Below are positions 49,700 through 63,530 of a stretch of DNA of 64,000 bases, in pieces. The first letter of the stretch is position 1. Every line of letters begins with the position of its first letter. The translations under genes were made by a program, and so were the position numbers. Origin of the DNA: Apis mellifera (Eukaryota; Arthropoda; Insecta; Hymenoptera; Apidae); assembly GCF_003254395.2 (NCBI RefSeq), contig NC_037643.1:11862963-11926962 (forward strand). Reading direction: 5' to 3'. Under the pieces are notes generated by a model, which saw nothing but the letters and a program-made list of their open reading frames with translations, did not search any database and had not been told where the DNA came from.

Positions 49700-50050
49700 A
49701 GCTCTCTCTCTCTCTGTCCTTCTTCCACTCTCTCTCTCTCTCTCTTTCTCCACGGTCGAAGATACGTGCAGCGCAGCTCTATGCCGGCGCGTAGCGTGGA
49801 CGCGGATAGATCTGCCGTTGTCAGTATAGTTCATTGGTTTCACTGGAGGAGGATTCCACCTTCGATGCAGAGGAGTGCCCGCAGGTTGTTGATCCTTTCT
49901 TCCTCTCTTTCTTCTTTCTTCCACCATCTTCTTCTTCTTCTTCTTCTTCTAATTCTTCGCCATATTCCCCTTTTGTCTCTCTTCCCCCCTTTCTTCTTAT
50001 TTTTCTTCTGCACAAGTCCTCTTGCACAAAGTTCTTCTTCTCCCTGCACT
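49700..50050. repeat. Polypyrimidine-rich tract with (CT)n and (TTC)n
   Basis: (CT)n at about 49703-49750 and (TTC)8 at 49927-49950 lie in a strongly C/T-biased strand to about 50050. The long open frames here are repeat artefacts. Confidence 0.8.
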
Positions 50051-50060
50051 CATAACCTAC

Positions 50061-51260
50061 CCAGCCTGTCTTTACGAGATTATTAGTCGTGGTTGACAAG
50101 TAAAAGGTAAATGAAAATTGTGGGTATAATTTTGTGTACACGATTTTTTTATAATATTTTTTCGCAAGGATCAAATAGTAGGTTGATAAATAATTAAGTA
50201 ATGGATTTTGTAATTGGTCGATTGGATTAGGATGGAATAGTATTTTAAATGATTTTTCTTTTTTTTTGGAGAAGGTCGATCGATCGAAGAAATTTGGAAT
50301 CGTGGAAAATGAATAAATATTTGTTTCATAATCTATAATTCGTTTTTTACAAATTGAATTGATTTTGTAAAAATCATCAAATACGCAGGAAAATTATAAA
50401 TAGAAAAATGTAAATTTTATAATCGTCGTTAATCTCTTTTCTTTTTTTTTTTTATATAACTATGAACTATGAGGAAATATAGGATTAACAAAATAATTAA
50501 AAAATCAATTATCTAAAAATAAACTGTATAAATTGATTCTTTCTTTTTCTTTTTTTATATTATTCTCGTTCACGTTGTGCTTCATCATCCTCTTATAACA
50601 ATCTTACATCATTGGCATACTTAACACATAGATTTATTTATAGAATTTCATTTCCATATAAACTACAATTAATATGAAAATCACAAACAGCGCAATCGCA
50701 AACACTCAAGTTTTTAAATAATTTAATTTTTTCTTCTTTTTTTATTGACTACGTTTTATATCCTCTTGATTGATTTTATTTATTTATATTTATTGTATTA
50801 TTTTTTTTTTTTTAATCTCACATTACGCGTACATTGTTCAACCATTATATCGTTATAAATATGCACAATTCATTTCTTAATGGATTGTTATTGACACGTG
50901 CCGTTTTCGCTTCGATAACACTAGTCTAACCTTTTTTACGATAGGTAAATAACTTGTAAGACTTCTTTTCAAATTTGCATATAAATCAGTATTATACAGT
51001 CAATAATAGACGCATTACAGTCTAATCTAATAATCTAACGTTGAATAAATAAATATCTAAAATTCTTTCGAAAAAAAATTTCAATCGATAAAAAAATAAA
51101 TTGCTGCAATGATCCCTTTAAGAGATCGTAAGAGACGTATGTCGTATAGATTAGACGTTATAATTGGATAAATAGGGAGATAAGATTAAGAATAAATTAA
51201 TTCGAGAAAAATAAACGCGCGCGAGATCTGTTTAAAAAAATAATAATTAAACGGAAAGGA
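50061..51260. other. AT-rich stretch
   Basis: Nothing functional seen. Confidence 0.5.
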
Positions 51261-51740
51261 TGGAAAATATATATGCGTCTTTGTTGCCCACGGATCACCC
51301 TAGTAGTATTTTTCCCCTAGAAAACATCCGAACGTGTACCCTTCGGGGAAACGATTCACGCGACGTTGAACACGAGCCGCCGTTTAAATGACTCATCGTC
51401 GTTCACGGCGAGACTTGTTAAACCGTTTCGTTTTTTATTTTTCTTATCGCGTTTTATACACAATCCACGGTTAAGTGGCAATTATCCGTGTGTACCCGGC
51501 TGGCTCGCCACGGTAAACGAGCGGGAACGTTTTACCTGTTGGTAACGCAGCGAGCGTTTACCGCGTTCTAGGTAATCGTAGAGAGACACGAGGGACAATC
51601 CCGTGGCCCGGCGTTAATGGTGGTTAATTCCACGTGTGCACCGAAAGTACCGGCCGAGTGGAATGCTGCGCGTGCAGAAGCTAGGTGGACATAGGTGGCT
51701 GCACACAGTGATCGCTCGAAGTAACGCGTTCGAAGAATCG
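51261..51740. promoter_or_regulatory. Candidate cis-regulatory block
   Basis: A non-coding GC-richer block with no open frame. It carries several developmental factor-type words: TTAAGTGG (NK-type), CAATTATCC, TTTATACAC, and ACCTGTT (E-box-like). Identity as an enhancer is inference. Confidence 0.25.
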
Positions 51741-53820
51741 ATCCGATGTTTGCTTTTCCGTGTTATTAAAGAACGTTTCATACGTGTCCTGCTTTTTTTC
51801 TCTTAATGTTTTTTTTTTTTTTAATAATTTAATTTACAAATAAGAAATCGAAGGAGGAGAATAATCGTTCGAAATGTTTCGCTTAAAATAAACAAATAGG
51901 ATAGGATCAGACGTATATTTATTTATCGCGTTATCTCGCGCAAGAGAGAAATTTGTTGATATAAATACTGCCGAACATTGGCTATCAATTTCTTGAAGTT
52001 AATTAATCTGTGAAGTGACGAAACACGAGTTTTTCTAACATAGAGAAAGCTAGCTCGCTCGAACTCGTCCAACAACTTCCATACATTCCTCGCAATTCTT
52101 CAGTGTCGCGCAATCAAAAAGCGACAGTATTTCACGAAACTTTTCATAGAACCGGTTGTTACTACTCGTTCCAACTTATCCCTCGAAATTTTTTTGTCAA
52201 CAATTTTCTCAACTTCGATTGTCCATTCTTCGACCAACGATTTAGAAATAATCGCATATCTTGAATTTCGTATATATATATATATATAGATATTACAACA
52301 CAGTGTCTCGTAAGAATGACTTTCGAGAAATATATATAAACGAAACATTCTACAAAACGAAGATGGCGAAACAATACGACTAATCAATTCCAAATAAATC
52401 TCATAAATTTCACTGTGATTAGAAATTAAAATAACATATATATTTATTGACAGCATTTTTCACCATGATCAAGTAATCATGAAATAATATCTTTACAAGA
52501 TTAATAACGAAGTAAAGAAATTCAACCTTGGACAAAGATCGTATCGATGTGTACAATCGTGGCAAGATGTTCGATTCGATCGTCCCTCGTCCAGCGCTGT
52601 GCCGACTCTCGGACGGAAAATCGTGTCGCGTTATTACGTCGCATTATATACGTGGCATGCGCGACGTGTCCATTAAGGCGAGCACCGGATGCACTTCGAC
52701 ATGACAGGTCGCGGTTCGTACACAACAAGGGATAATCTAAGCGTTACGAGAGCACCAGCAGTGCCGTTTGTCGCCGGGACTTCTCTCCGATCTGCTCCAA
52801 TTAACTTTATTAATCCTTCCGCTTTCGCGGCCTGCGCCTGCCTTACGTCAATCTCATTATCCCTGTTTATCGTCTGTTACGCAAACTTCGCCTCGGACAC
52901 GAAATTTCTTCCTTAACCGCTTCTTAATCGCCTCGTTTAAGAGTAATATCTGCGTACGACTGAAATTCCGGGTTCCTTGCTCGCGCGTTAATTGTTACGT
53001 AAATTAGTTGAAGACAAAGGGAAAAATATGAATTGACGTTAGATTTCAACGAGTTTAATTTTTTTTGGAAAATTCTTTTGGGAAATGTTATTAGAAAAAT
53101 TTGGTTTAAAATTTATTATTTATTAATTGGATTATTATTACTTGCGTGTTTAAAAATTCCTTTGGAAGATTGATTAATTATGTATGTAGACCTGCTTGTT
53201 AAAGTCTGTCGCCTACAGACGATAGAAACAATTGTAGAATTTCGTAGAACTCGATGCGTCTTTCATCTTGTAAGCGTCCTTCTACTAAGTATTGCAATTA
53301 TTGTATAAAAGTGGATCATACAAAAAGTGTCGATTAGCGCTAGAATATTATTTATAAAAATATTTCTGTTTGGAGAAAATTAATTAAAAAATAAAAATCC
53401 TCTATCTATTTAAATCTTTATTACAAAATTAAAATTAAAAACAATTTCGACATGCTCGTTGGTTTAGCATATTTTCTTAGTTTTGTCTGTAAAGATTTAA
53501 AACATATTATTAGGGATATTTAAATTCTTACAAAATATTCGTGTTTCTCTAGTTAAGCAATTGAGCAATAAATCTATGTTGCTGACGCAATAGGGTATCG
53601 AATTATTCCGATGCGAAAATATCACAAACATCGTGTAACGATTCAAGTCATTTCGTCATCTTCTGATCTAATAAAGATAATGTGTAAGATTAATTAAAAT
53701 TATAAAAAAGAAATTCTTCCTTTTTAAAAAAATACATTATTTAAATATTATATTGTGAAATAATATAAATCTGATTATTAAAAACTGAAATATACGTATA
53801 AACGATTATCGTTTATCAAC
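51741..53820. other. Mixed intronic stretch
   Basis: A CpG-rich patch occurs at about 52520-53000; the rest is AT-rich. No gene recognised. Confidence 0.35.
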
Positions 53821-54760
53821 GATAAGTTTTAAACAATTTGATGGCCCACCGGCGGCAATTAGATCCGACCCAATTGAAAGACTCTGGCTTAGAACTCGAA
53901 CGCGTTCGGTCAGAGGGCACGATCGGAGTCGCTACTCAGCCTACGCTACGTCTGCCGACTCAAGGACGAATTCTTCGAAGGTCGAGCAAGCAGCGTCTCT
54001 CGAAGGTATACATGCGCCACCGGAGGCGAGAGAGTAAGGAGAACGTGAAACGGGAGAAAAGAAAGTGCAGAAAGAGATGAACGGAAAAAGATATTCAGCG
54101 ATGGGTTTCGTCCAGAATGGACGATAATTGCGCGCTTGCATTCGCCTCGTTCTATATGACCGAGCCGAGAATGATTTAACGAATATGGCATCCCTATCGG
54201 TGGAGATTCTCGTGCCGCGAAACGTTCTATATCTTCTCTCTCTCTCCTTTTCCGTGTCCTCTCTCTATCACGGTCCCCCCTCCCCTCTCCAAGAAAAAAG
54301 AGAGAGAAAGAAACGCGGAGAGCATAATCGACTACCAGCTAATACTAATGGTACGTTGCCGTGGCCATTGAGGACCAGTCGATAAATACAAGCCAACTGC
54401 GTAAATCCACTTTGTTCGGAATGGCACGTCGGGACGCGACGCTCTGACTTACGAGGTAGACGGCTGACTTACGATCCTTATTTAAAATCGCCAAGTTGCC
54501 GCGCGCACGCGCGTAGGCCACGGCAATAAAATCCTTTAGCGCGTTCAACGGGGTGTGATCGGGCCAAGCTGCGCGCGCAGCTATACGCGCTTAATGGCGG
54601 CGATTTTTGCGCATACTCCGCGTATTATGGGTACAATTTGGGTTATGGAATTATTTGTGAACGAGTTCGGTTGATTTATGGCAGTTGATTCAGTGAGTTG
54701 ATCGTTAGATCATTCTTCTCCAGTGACCGGTGCATAACAGCGCTGGAAAGTATGTCTGCT
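53821..54760. other. CpG-rich block with a 16-bp palindrome
   Basis: Contains AGCTGCGCGCGCAGCT (54567-54582). It also has an 80-codon plus-strand frame (53838-54080) that begins MMAHRRQLDPTQL and meets a GTATAC donor-like word near 54007. No domain recognised; non-coding regulatory sequence is as likely. Confidence 0.25.
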
Positions 54761-56100
54761 AGCTTATACGTACGTAAATAACCGTGTTTATGAGTTTACA
54801 CGATGTAGTGGAATGGAACGAGTCTAAATGATGTTGATATTTTTGGAAAGTGGGTAATTCGAAAGAATTCTCAGTATGTTGTGTATAGAGAGAATATTAT
54901 TATTGTTTATTATCGTTTTATTTTATATAATATATTTGGAAATAATATTCAATATTTGTTGTTTATAAATTTTAAATTCGCCAATTAAATCATTCTTTCA
55001 AAAATAATTTCGAATTTAACGAGGAAACGAAATAATTACTATTATGTATGTCAAATGCAAAAAAGAAAGCAAATAATAATAATAACAATTGTTCATCGTC
55101 ATCAATAAAAGAATTTCAATTGATTTCAAGTCAGAAACAATTTTTCAATTAGGATTACAATCGTAGTCTATGATTTTCTTAACTGGCTTATCTACTACAT
55201 ATATCCTAAGAATTATCTATATATCTATGATGTATCTATGATGTAACTTGGAACAGTAACTGATAGTATTCGATGTTATGCAGAATTGAATTGATAGCTA
55301 TGTTGGATTTCACAATCTGATCGAGCAAAGTTTCATCATTACCCTTTAACTACCTTCAATAATTCGCATCTATTACCTTTCAATTTGTTATTTTTTTTTA
55401 AACATCCTTTTGCATGGATATCATAATCTTTTACATATTCCTTTGCGTTGGCGGGATATTCTCGAAGATCATTACGTCTGGAAATAGAAGTTCTTTAAAG
55501 GAGAAGAAATAGTACTTTCCTATGAATGAAAATTCATGAAAATGCATTAAGGATAATTCATAATACATTTTTGTGTAGAAAACAACAAATGAATATTTAT
55601 GGAGCGTGATCGTATAATATGCAAACAGAAAGAATGAGAAAGAAATTGACATTTTACCAGAAGAATAAAGAATATTGTTCCAGTTTGATATTAAAAAATG
55701 TAATTATAAATCAATGGTAATCGAAGAAAATTTAATTCGTATAAATTTTTTTAAATTATAATTACATTTGTAATTTTCAATCATAAAATGAATAAAAATA
55801 AACGCAGGAAAAAAATAACATGATAATGTTTCAGGAAACGAGCAAAAGACAAAGGAAAGTTATACTACATAATCCAGAAGAAGGAAGTGCTCCTTCCAAT
55901 TGCGTAGCCTCGCAGAGAGAACTTTCCAGTAAACACATTGATCAAAGTGAAATCTCGATATTTGTATTCATAAAAATATTTACGGAAACATTTTAAACTT
56001 TATTCAATGGAAAAATTAAAAAAAGAAAATAGAAAACATAAATATTGGTAAAAAAAAAAAAAAAACGCGGGAAAAAAATATTATGCTTCAAGAAGGATAA
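54761..56100. other. AT-rich stretch
   Basis: Nothing functional seen. Confidence 0.5.
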
Positions 56101-56770
56101 AGGAAAATTATGATACACACAAATTGCGTAAATATATGAAAAACATTGATGACGAGTATGTACATAATATCCCGATCATAACGGTCGCCCTGACACGTAC
56201 CTATCAGTGGCGCCCGACAAGTAGGAATAATGATAATGGTAATCCACAGTAAGACGACGAGTAAGTGCGGCAACCTCCTAGACACCCCTCGATACTTGCC
56301 GCGTACTCCCCACCCGTGCAACATTCACCCCACCTCTAGCTACTCGACGTTGTGATTTCCCCCTACTACTCGACTACAATATCTTCCTCTGCCACTTCCT
56401 CTAGGCAGGTTCGGTCAGCGTGATGCCTCGCCCGCGATTCAACCTGTTTTCCACCCCACCACGTGTCGCGATGGACTACTTCCCCTTCGCTGTATTTTCA
56501 TCCCCACCAGCCGATCATACAGTCTCCCCTCCCGGTAAAGCACGGTGCTCGCGCATGCGTGCGCCGGATGCGTGCGTGCGAGCGCTGACCGTGTGCGCTG
56601 GTGCGCGAGCGTTCGTGTAATAATAATAAGAAGAGAGCAACTCTATGAGGAACCAACGGCCTCCGACCCGTTCACCCTATGCTAGGTGGAGCCGGTCTGA
56701 TACTGTACCCTCAGTGGCTCTCAATTCGCGGCGCCGAAGATGTCGACATTATCGTCGTATAAAAGTTTTT
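56101..56770. other. CpG-rich block
   Basis: C-rich then CpG-rich sequence, ending with CGTATAAAAG near 56756. No coding sequence recognised; promoter-like composition only. Confidence 0.25.
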
Positions 56771-57230
56771 GAATTATATACGAAATAAAGATACAATATA
56801 ATTATTTATATTTGTATTGCAATTTTTATTGGATAGTAATCCTTCGTGTTTTGTGGATATGATTATATAAAATTTTAGTTAAAATTTGTATTTGTTAATA
56901 TAAATAAAATTATGATATTTGAGGATCAATATTTATAAAATACGAACTTTTAAAGATGCATTTTGAATATTTAAGTATTTTTTAATTTTAGACATATAAA
57001 AAAACATAAAATTTGTAATTGTATATATATATATATATTTTACTGTAAAAAGCTGTATAATTATCATATTATACAATATGCATTAAATGATTGAAATCAA
57101 TTTAATTATTAATTTGTAGATATTTGTAATAATATAAGCAATTAATTTATATTTCATATATTTATTTGTTCCAATTTCGCAACAAAAATTGTACATGAGA
57201 AATTCATGTATCATTAAGGTCATGTTACAT
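56771..57230. other. AT-rich stretch
   Basis: Contains a short (TA)n near 57023-57040. Nothing else seen. Confidence 0.5.
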
Positions 57231-58250
57231 TTCTATATCTCGAGTGGTAATTGTATTCGGGTAAATCATTGAATTGCTTGTTTGCCGCTAATTGAGTGTC
57301 ACTGCGGGTGTGACCGTGAACGAAGAGGCAGGAAAGCAAGACAACGTTGTGGAGCAGTATCTCTATCCTCGCCCTCTACCTCCTCCCCATACCACGTTGT
57401 GTTTCCCCATGCCTACCCCACCCATAGTTCTCACTGTAAGCGAAGTGGACACTAGGTAAAACGATGGTGGGGCGGACGTGATGCAGAGGGGAAGTTCGTG
57501 GTACCGTAGACAGTGGGTATGCCGATGAGAAAAGAAAAGGGAAGGGGCAAATGCGGTGAGGTTAGGTTAGTTTAGGTTAGACGTGCCTCCGAAGAAGAGC
57601 GGAACTGGTCTGAAAAGAGAGAGAGATAGAGGGAAGGGAGGAGGTCACTCGAGAGATCGCCGAGAGATGACACCACCGCGCCCACACGATCCAATATAGT
57701 GGCAACTGCATTCGTGCAGGTGTAACGTACCGCACACCAGCACCCTCTGCCCTCCATTACCTTTCTCTCAATCTTCGCGAGCACCCACTTTACCCCACCC
57801 TTCTCGTCTTCTCGTTCCTTTTCTATTTCTCTTTCTATTTCTATTTCAAGTTATATCCCCTGCTTTGGTTACAAGTCCTTCAATGATCCTGTGTCCTCGT
57901 ATTTGTTCTTGCAGCACAAACCGGAGTACGAATACAATTACAATTACGATTACGATTACACGGGATTGACCTGTCGCCACTAGTATGCGCATGCCGGCAA
58001 CGTCGCAAATCCACTCTCTCCCCCCCCTCCCTTCCCTCCTGTACTTGCTGCTACTCCTCCACTCCCGTGGTTCCGTCTAACTCTCTTCCTCGCGTCCATT
58101 CGTTTACTTGATCTGTCTTTGTTACGCGATACATGCGCTAGTGGCGTCGCTGTGCGCAATACTGTCGCGCCATTGCAAACGCGCGCCAGTACACTGTCGT
58201 CGCCACCTTCGTTTGCGATATGAGGTCACGCATTAACATGAAAAGCAGAT
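57231..58250. other. C/T-rich and CpG-rich block
   Basis: Includes a telomere-like GGTTAGGTTAG word near 57563, and a hexamer-like run of ATTACA/ATTACG units at about 57931-57960. No gene recognised. Confidence 0.3.
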
Positions 58251-60360
58251 TAAAGCTTGTTTTTTTTTAAATGCGGTTTACGAACGCATCGAATGTATTC
58301 GCGTTTGCTTTATAAATCTTTACGAGTAAATTTTATCGTTGATATTCGAAATAAATTTGGTCGCTTTTCGTATATTGTTATAACAATACTACTAATCATA
58401 TTAGAAGATTCAATATCACGATTTTGGAATTTTTATGTCTATTTGTTATGTAAATATTTGGAAATAGTTTTAATGTGTTTATTTCTCTCTGTAAAATGAA
58501 GCTGTTCAATGGTGTGAATTATCAGAGTTTACACGTGTAACATTAATTACCACCTACAAGTGATGTTGAGTGAACAACCGAATCTTGTCAAACAAGGGAT
58601 GAATTTGACTTAAGATTCTCTTGTTGGAAACATTTGGAAACAAGATTATTAAATCAATCATCATCTCTTTTCAAGTCTTAACGTTTACTTGATGTTTATA
58701 AATATTATATGATCAATCATAACTTGAAATAACTTAAAATTTATTATTCTATTGTTATTATTACTTATAATAATTTTATTTCATGATTTCTTTTTCGCAA
58801 ATAATTTTACTATATATTTTTCTTATAAATTTATTCATCGTGAATTTATAAAAATTTAGATTAATATAAAAAATTTCTTGGTTTATTGATATTTTCGTTA
58901 AATAATATTTCACTAATTCGTTGTAAAATACCATATTTCTAGATTCTCTATCCTAATCGCATCGGTCATTGAATATAATTACAATTTTAGAATCTCATTG
59001 CCGGTATCTTTATTTTGTATCTTGTATCCTTCAACTCAAACACGAATAGTCTATGCATAAATAACTTGCAAGAAGAAATGCACATATAAAAATTTACCTG
59101 TTTAAAACGAGTTTATGGTCAAAGTAATAAGATTATTTAAGATAATGGAAATAATTTTTTAAAAATTATCAGTTTTGTAAGAAACCAACTGGTATTTTTT
59201 CCATGCAGTTAATATTACAAATTAATAAATGAATAAATAAATAAAAATAAATGATCCATATAATAGGTGATTAATTTTAGAATCATTATTTATTTAAGCT
59301 TTACAAAACAATTTCTGGATTCCGATTACTTGTCATATATATTTTTTTTTATAATTCTAATCGTGAAAAAAGCGTAAAAAAGTAATTAATGACAAAGGAA
59401 CAAACAAGAAAATAATGAAGATCGTCCGTGTATATTTTTCCTTTTTATCCCCGTCACATTTAATTGACGTACCTTTAATTGAGAATCGACAGATATAAAC
59501 AAAAATAAAACCGTAGCCGGTCCATCTCTATTTAGCGGTGGTCACGTTGAGATGCCATGTCCAGAGAACGTTCTCATGGTGAATTTCCAATATCAAGCCC
59601 GGAGACCACCGATCCACCGAGCCCCGGCATACACTACTACAGTTCGATTCATTCCAGGATCCAGCTCGCGGCTTAATATCACTGCTTGTTGGATGTTAGC
59701 ATAAGCAAACACAGGGGGCTCGAATAGTAAACCCGTGTGGATAAATTGTCGGCCTATCGAAAAGTAGAAGAATGAAAAGGGCGAAAGCTGCTCAAGCAAT
59801 GACTGCCTTTAACAAAAGGACCCCTTTTCAATAGCTTTTTATCTTGCAATAAGTACTTTCAAAAGAATAAATTTTCTGAATATTTTTACTCGTCTTTTAT
59901 TTTCCTCCTTTGCTTCCATTATTATATAATTACTATAATTTTTGATCGGTATCGATAACAAATTTATTTTAATTAACTTCTAATTCAAAAAAAGATTTTT
60001 AATCTTAATTTTTTTTTTAATCCTAATAAAATAATATATAATACTAATGTATAAATTTATCGATCAAATTCCAAGAGAACAAAAAAAAACTAGAGCTTAG
60101 AAATCACTCGTTGAAAAGTATAAATAAACGAGGTGCGTACAGAGATTTGTTTGAATAAATGTCTTTAAACGCGAGATGGCAAAATAAATAACAAATGCGC
60201 ATTTCAATTCTATGCAAATAACATCGTGCCGTATTAATCACTCGTTAACAACTCGTTAACGTTCTACTTTATCAAAAATACTCAAATATTCATTCATCAA
60301 TTTTTATCATTTCATTCTTAAGTGAAACTTATTTTATCCCCCTTCGTCTCGAACAAAGAG
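58251..60360. other. Mostly AT-rich stretch
   Basis: A GC-richer island at about 59500-59820 has no domain-bearing frame and could be regulatory. The rest shows nothing. Confidence 0.35.
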
Positions 60361-61250
60361 AAATTCATTCCTAAAAATTTCTTCCTAAAATAATCACTCT
60401 CGACAAACGTCCTATATATATATAATCCGTATAAGATGATCGACGAATCGGCCCTTTCGACGATCGACAACCTTTGCAGATGTAATTTCGATCATTGGCG
60501 AACACGTAGCGAGGGAAACGGTCAAACACGAGCTGCGGGTGTATTGTGCCGGGTGAAATTAAACCGGATTTCACGGGGGATTAAATGGTATTTCACGAGG
60601 CACGGGGATACGCGCGGTCGAGGACCAAACCACTCCCCTCCCCTCCGCCCATTCTCTCCCCACCCTTTTCCTGTTTTGAATTTGGGCGTGAATGTGACAG
60701 TTGGTTTATACGATTTTCGGATTGATGGGCTCGCCGCGTGGAATGCCAGGAAATGACGAAAATAATTATTATCCGCGGAGCTACTCTCGTTCGCGAAACG
60801 ATTTCCCCTGCTTGCCGCGTATACAGCATCGTTTTCCTATATATGTGTGTATGTATTCGGGACATCGATGGCCATCCTTTCGATATTAACTGGACGCGGA
60901 ATCATTGCCCCGTGCCGCGTAGCCATCCGTGGTCACCGAATTGGCAAAACCCGAATTCACTTGTTTCGCCGATAAAAATTCGGCCGGGGAACATCGTCAT
61001 CCATCCCCCCCTCCCCCTCCACGCCGCGTGATATCGAGCGTGTTGCTTGCGCCGCGTGTCACTGACTCGTTTCACAATAATTTCGCGTTCCCGTTTCTTC
61101 TTCGTTTTTCTCCTCCGTTTCTGTTTACGTTTCTCTCTTCTCTGTTCCTTTTCGATGTAAGAAGATCAATGCAGTTCAAATGTACGTGGAAATTGTTTTT
61201 AATTTCGTATATCAATAAGTGCGCTGTATTATTTAGATTCTTGTAATTTT
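60361..61250. other. CpG-rich block
   Basis: Overlapping frames on both strands, with C-rich runs near 60630 and 61010. No recognisable protein. Confidence 0.3.
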
Positions 61251-62099
61251 TTTTTTATCTCGAAGCAAATTACACTACTTGTTCGGGTACTTTTACGAGA
61301 TGGATCGTGCTAAGAGAGATGAGTACGTGAAAACATTTACGAGGATTATAAAATCATCAAGGTATTGATTGTCGTGAGGATGATGATACCTTTATAAAGC
61401 GTATACCTGTATTTTAAGAGGGGGTTCGAATGGTTGTTGATTGTTGGTTGTTTTAGGGTGGATGGATTTAAAGGAGGAAGTGGAAAAAGGGGATTTTGTT
61501 AAAAATATATTTTTTTTTTTATTGTAACATAACGTTGGAGAAAATGTTGGTTGGTGGTTATTCGCGGTTGTATTTGTTGATTTGTTTCGAGTGAAAGAGA
61601 GGAGTCCGTAGGATATATATGGATAATGGAAGATAATTGATCTTGGAGTGCGTAACACCTTTATAACGGTAATAAAGAAAGAAAGGGAATCGTGTGATTG
61701 GCAATATCGAATTAAGTCAGATCTTGGTACGAGGTGGTTTTTATATAATTTTTCTCGTTAGTGTTTTAATAAATGTAAAAAAAACAGTCGGTGTTTATAC
61801 AGCTATTTCTATTATCTTTTCGATGTACTAATGCGTGACTAAGAAATGAACTGTGCAATATTTTAACTACATAATGCAATTTTCCTAGTATTTATGTGTA
61901 GTATAAAGATAGTTGTGTGGAATACGTGACGTCAGGAATATTTTTCGAAACAAATCATAGTTCTTCGAGAGAATGCATTTTGATTATGAATTCTATTATT
62001 ATATGCCGGCAAATCGTCCATTGGAGAATAATACAATTGCTGATATTTTATTTTGTAACTTTAGAAAATAAAATCTTTCGACACTCGCTGATTGAATGG

Positions 62100-62134
<35 letters not shown>

Positions 62135-62560
62135 TGTAATATATTAAACATAAATCAAATATTTTCTATCTAATGATTTCAATATTCTACGTGTCACGTA
62201 TGAATTATAATGCTATTAATATTAAACGTAAACGTATCTTTTTCACTATTGTCTCTTAATTTTAAATATTTTTTAAATTGAATATTAATTATAAATTATT
62301 AGAGAAGAATTATAAAGATTCTGGAACCGTTTACCTTTTACCTTATAATATATTTAATCTAACCACTATATGCTTATCTCGTAGAAACAAAAAGATCGAG
62401 GATTAAAAATTAAATTTTATAAAATTAAAAATTAATCCATTTATTCGTTGTTAAATAAAACGAATAATTGAAACTTAATAACTTAAATAAACTTAATAAT
62501 TAAAACTTTCATACCGTGATAGTTTTATTATAATAATTGGCGATATAATAATCGCCGACT
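61251..62560. other. AT-rich stretch
   Basis: Contains the (AT)15 microsatellite. No gene seen. Confidence 0.45.
62103..62132. repeat. (AT)15 microsatellite
   Basis: Thirty bases of alternating AT. Confidence 0.95.
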
Positions 62561-63530
62561 CTTCCTAAATTAGTTCCAATCTCCGCATCACTCCTCAACT
62601 CAATTTTCCCAACAATCCGACCTCCATAAAACCAAACCGGGAACAAAGAGAAGGAAAGAAAGGAAAAAAAAAAAAATTCTTGTCAAGAGCACAGGATATT
62701 TTTCTATCTAACGAATTTTCCACGCTGGGAACAAAGGCGGTCCCCATAACACCGTACAATACGTGGATATATGCGCGCCGAGATGCGCGCACAGGTTCCA
62801 GCAACAATATCGCGGTCGGCGTAGAGCGTGCATCGCCGTAAGCAATGCATCAGCTTCGGCTGACCAATCCCAATAATTTACGATTATCGATCCAACCGTG
62901 GTGCTCAAATTTGCTAATTACGCAATAATTATACGGCCTACATTAGATCCCCGACTACTCTACTACAGCGCCACTCGCGAGGCCACTATAACCCGTGCGG
63001 CGAATCAATTGTCCCCGTTCGAACCGTGTGTATGCGCGCTGTTCGGGTCAATACAAGTTCTGGCAGGTCGTGTCAATAGTTCATAGTCATGTTAGGTCGC
63101 GTTCGTATTGACCGTGTTGCCGTGTCGCGTGTACGATGATCGCAGCCATTTGATTGGCCAATAGTTTCGCGGCTGCTCGAGAGAGCTTTGCGAGCGGGAA
63201 ACGCGCTCGTTCGTTCGTTCGTTTGGTTGGATAAATACGTGTGCGCGAGTGTGTTGGTGTGGACGAACGGAGAATGAGAGGCCGCCTGGTCGCGTTTGGT
63301 CGTTCTCGATGCGCAACGACGTTGACGGACTATAGAGTGAACGCCGAATCTCCGCCGTAAGATACATTACACGTTCGCCATTAATAATTAACGGCGGTAA
63401 CGTTGAAGAGAGGACAATATCGTGGATAGCTGGTATATGATAAGGTTTATGATCGGCACCGGATCGAGAATGGACTATTAGTAAATTCATCGATAAATTC
63501 TTGTAGCGTTTAGGATGCAAGGATAATGGT
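62561..63530. promoter_or_regulatory. CpG-rich promoter-like block
   Basis: Contains the palindromic double CCAAT box ATTGGCCAAT (63153-63162) preceded by a GCCAT word. A GGATAAATA TATA-like word follows near 63229, then CpG-rich sequence. The order resembles a plus-strand promoter. A 142-codon minus-strand frame across it (63092-63520) has no known domain. Confidence 0.3.

Noticed and set aside
49821..50174. Glu/Arg-rich minus-strand frame as a coiled-coil protein
   Set aside because: It is the translation of (TTC)n and polypyrimidine repeats.
53838..54080. 80-codon frame beginning MMAHRRQLDP as a coding exon
   Set aside because: Protein-like at first sight, but no domain, only a weak donor-like word at its end, and it lies in a CpG-rich island where chance frames are common.
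63092..63520. 142-codon minus-strand frame
   Set aside because: No domain, no supporting splice or poly(A) signals, and it covers a promoter-like plus-strand block.
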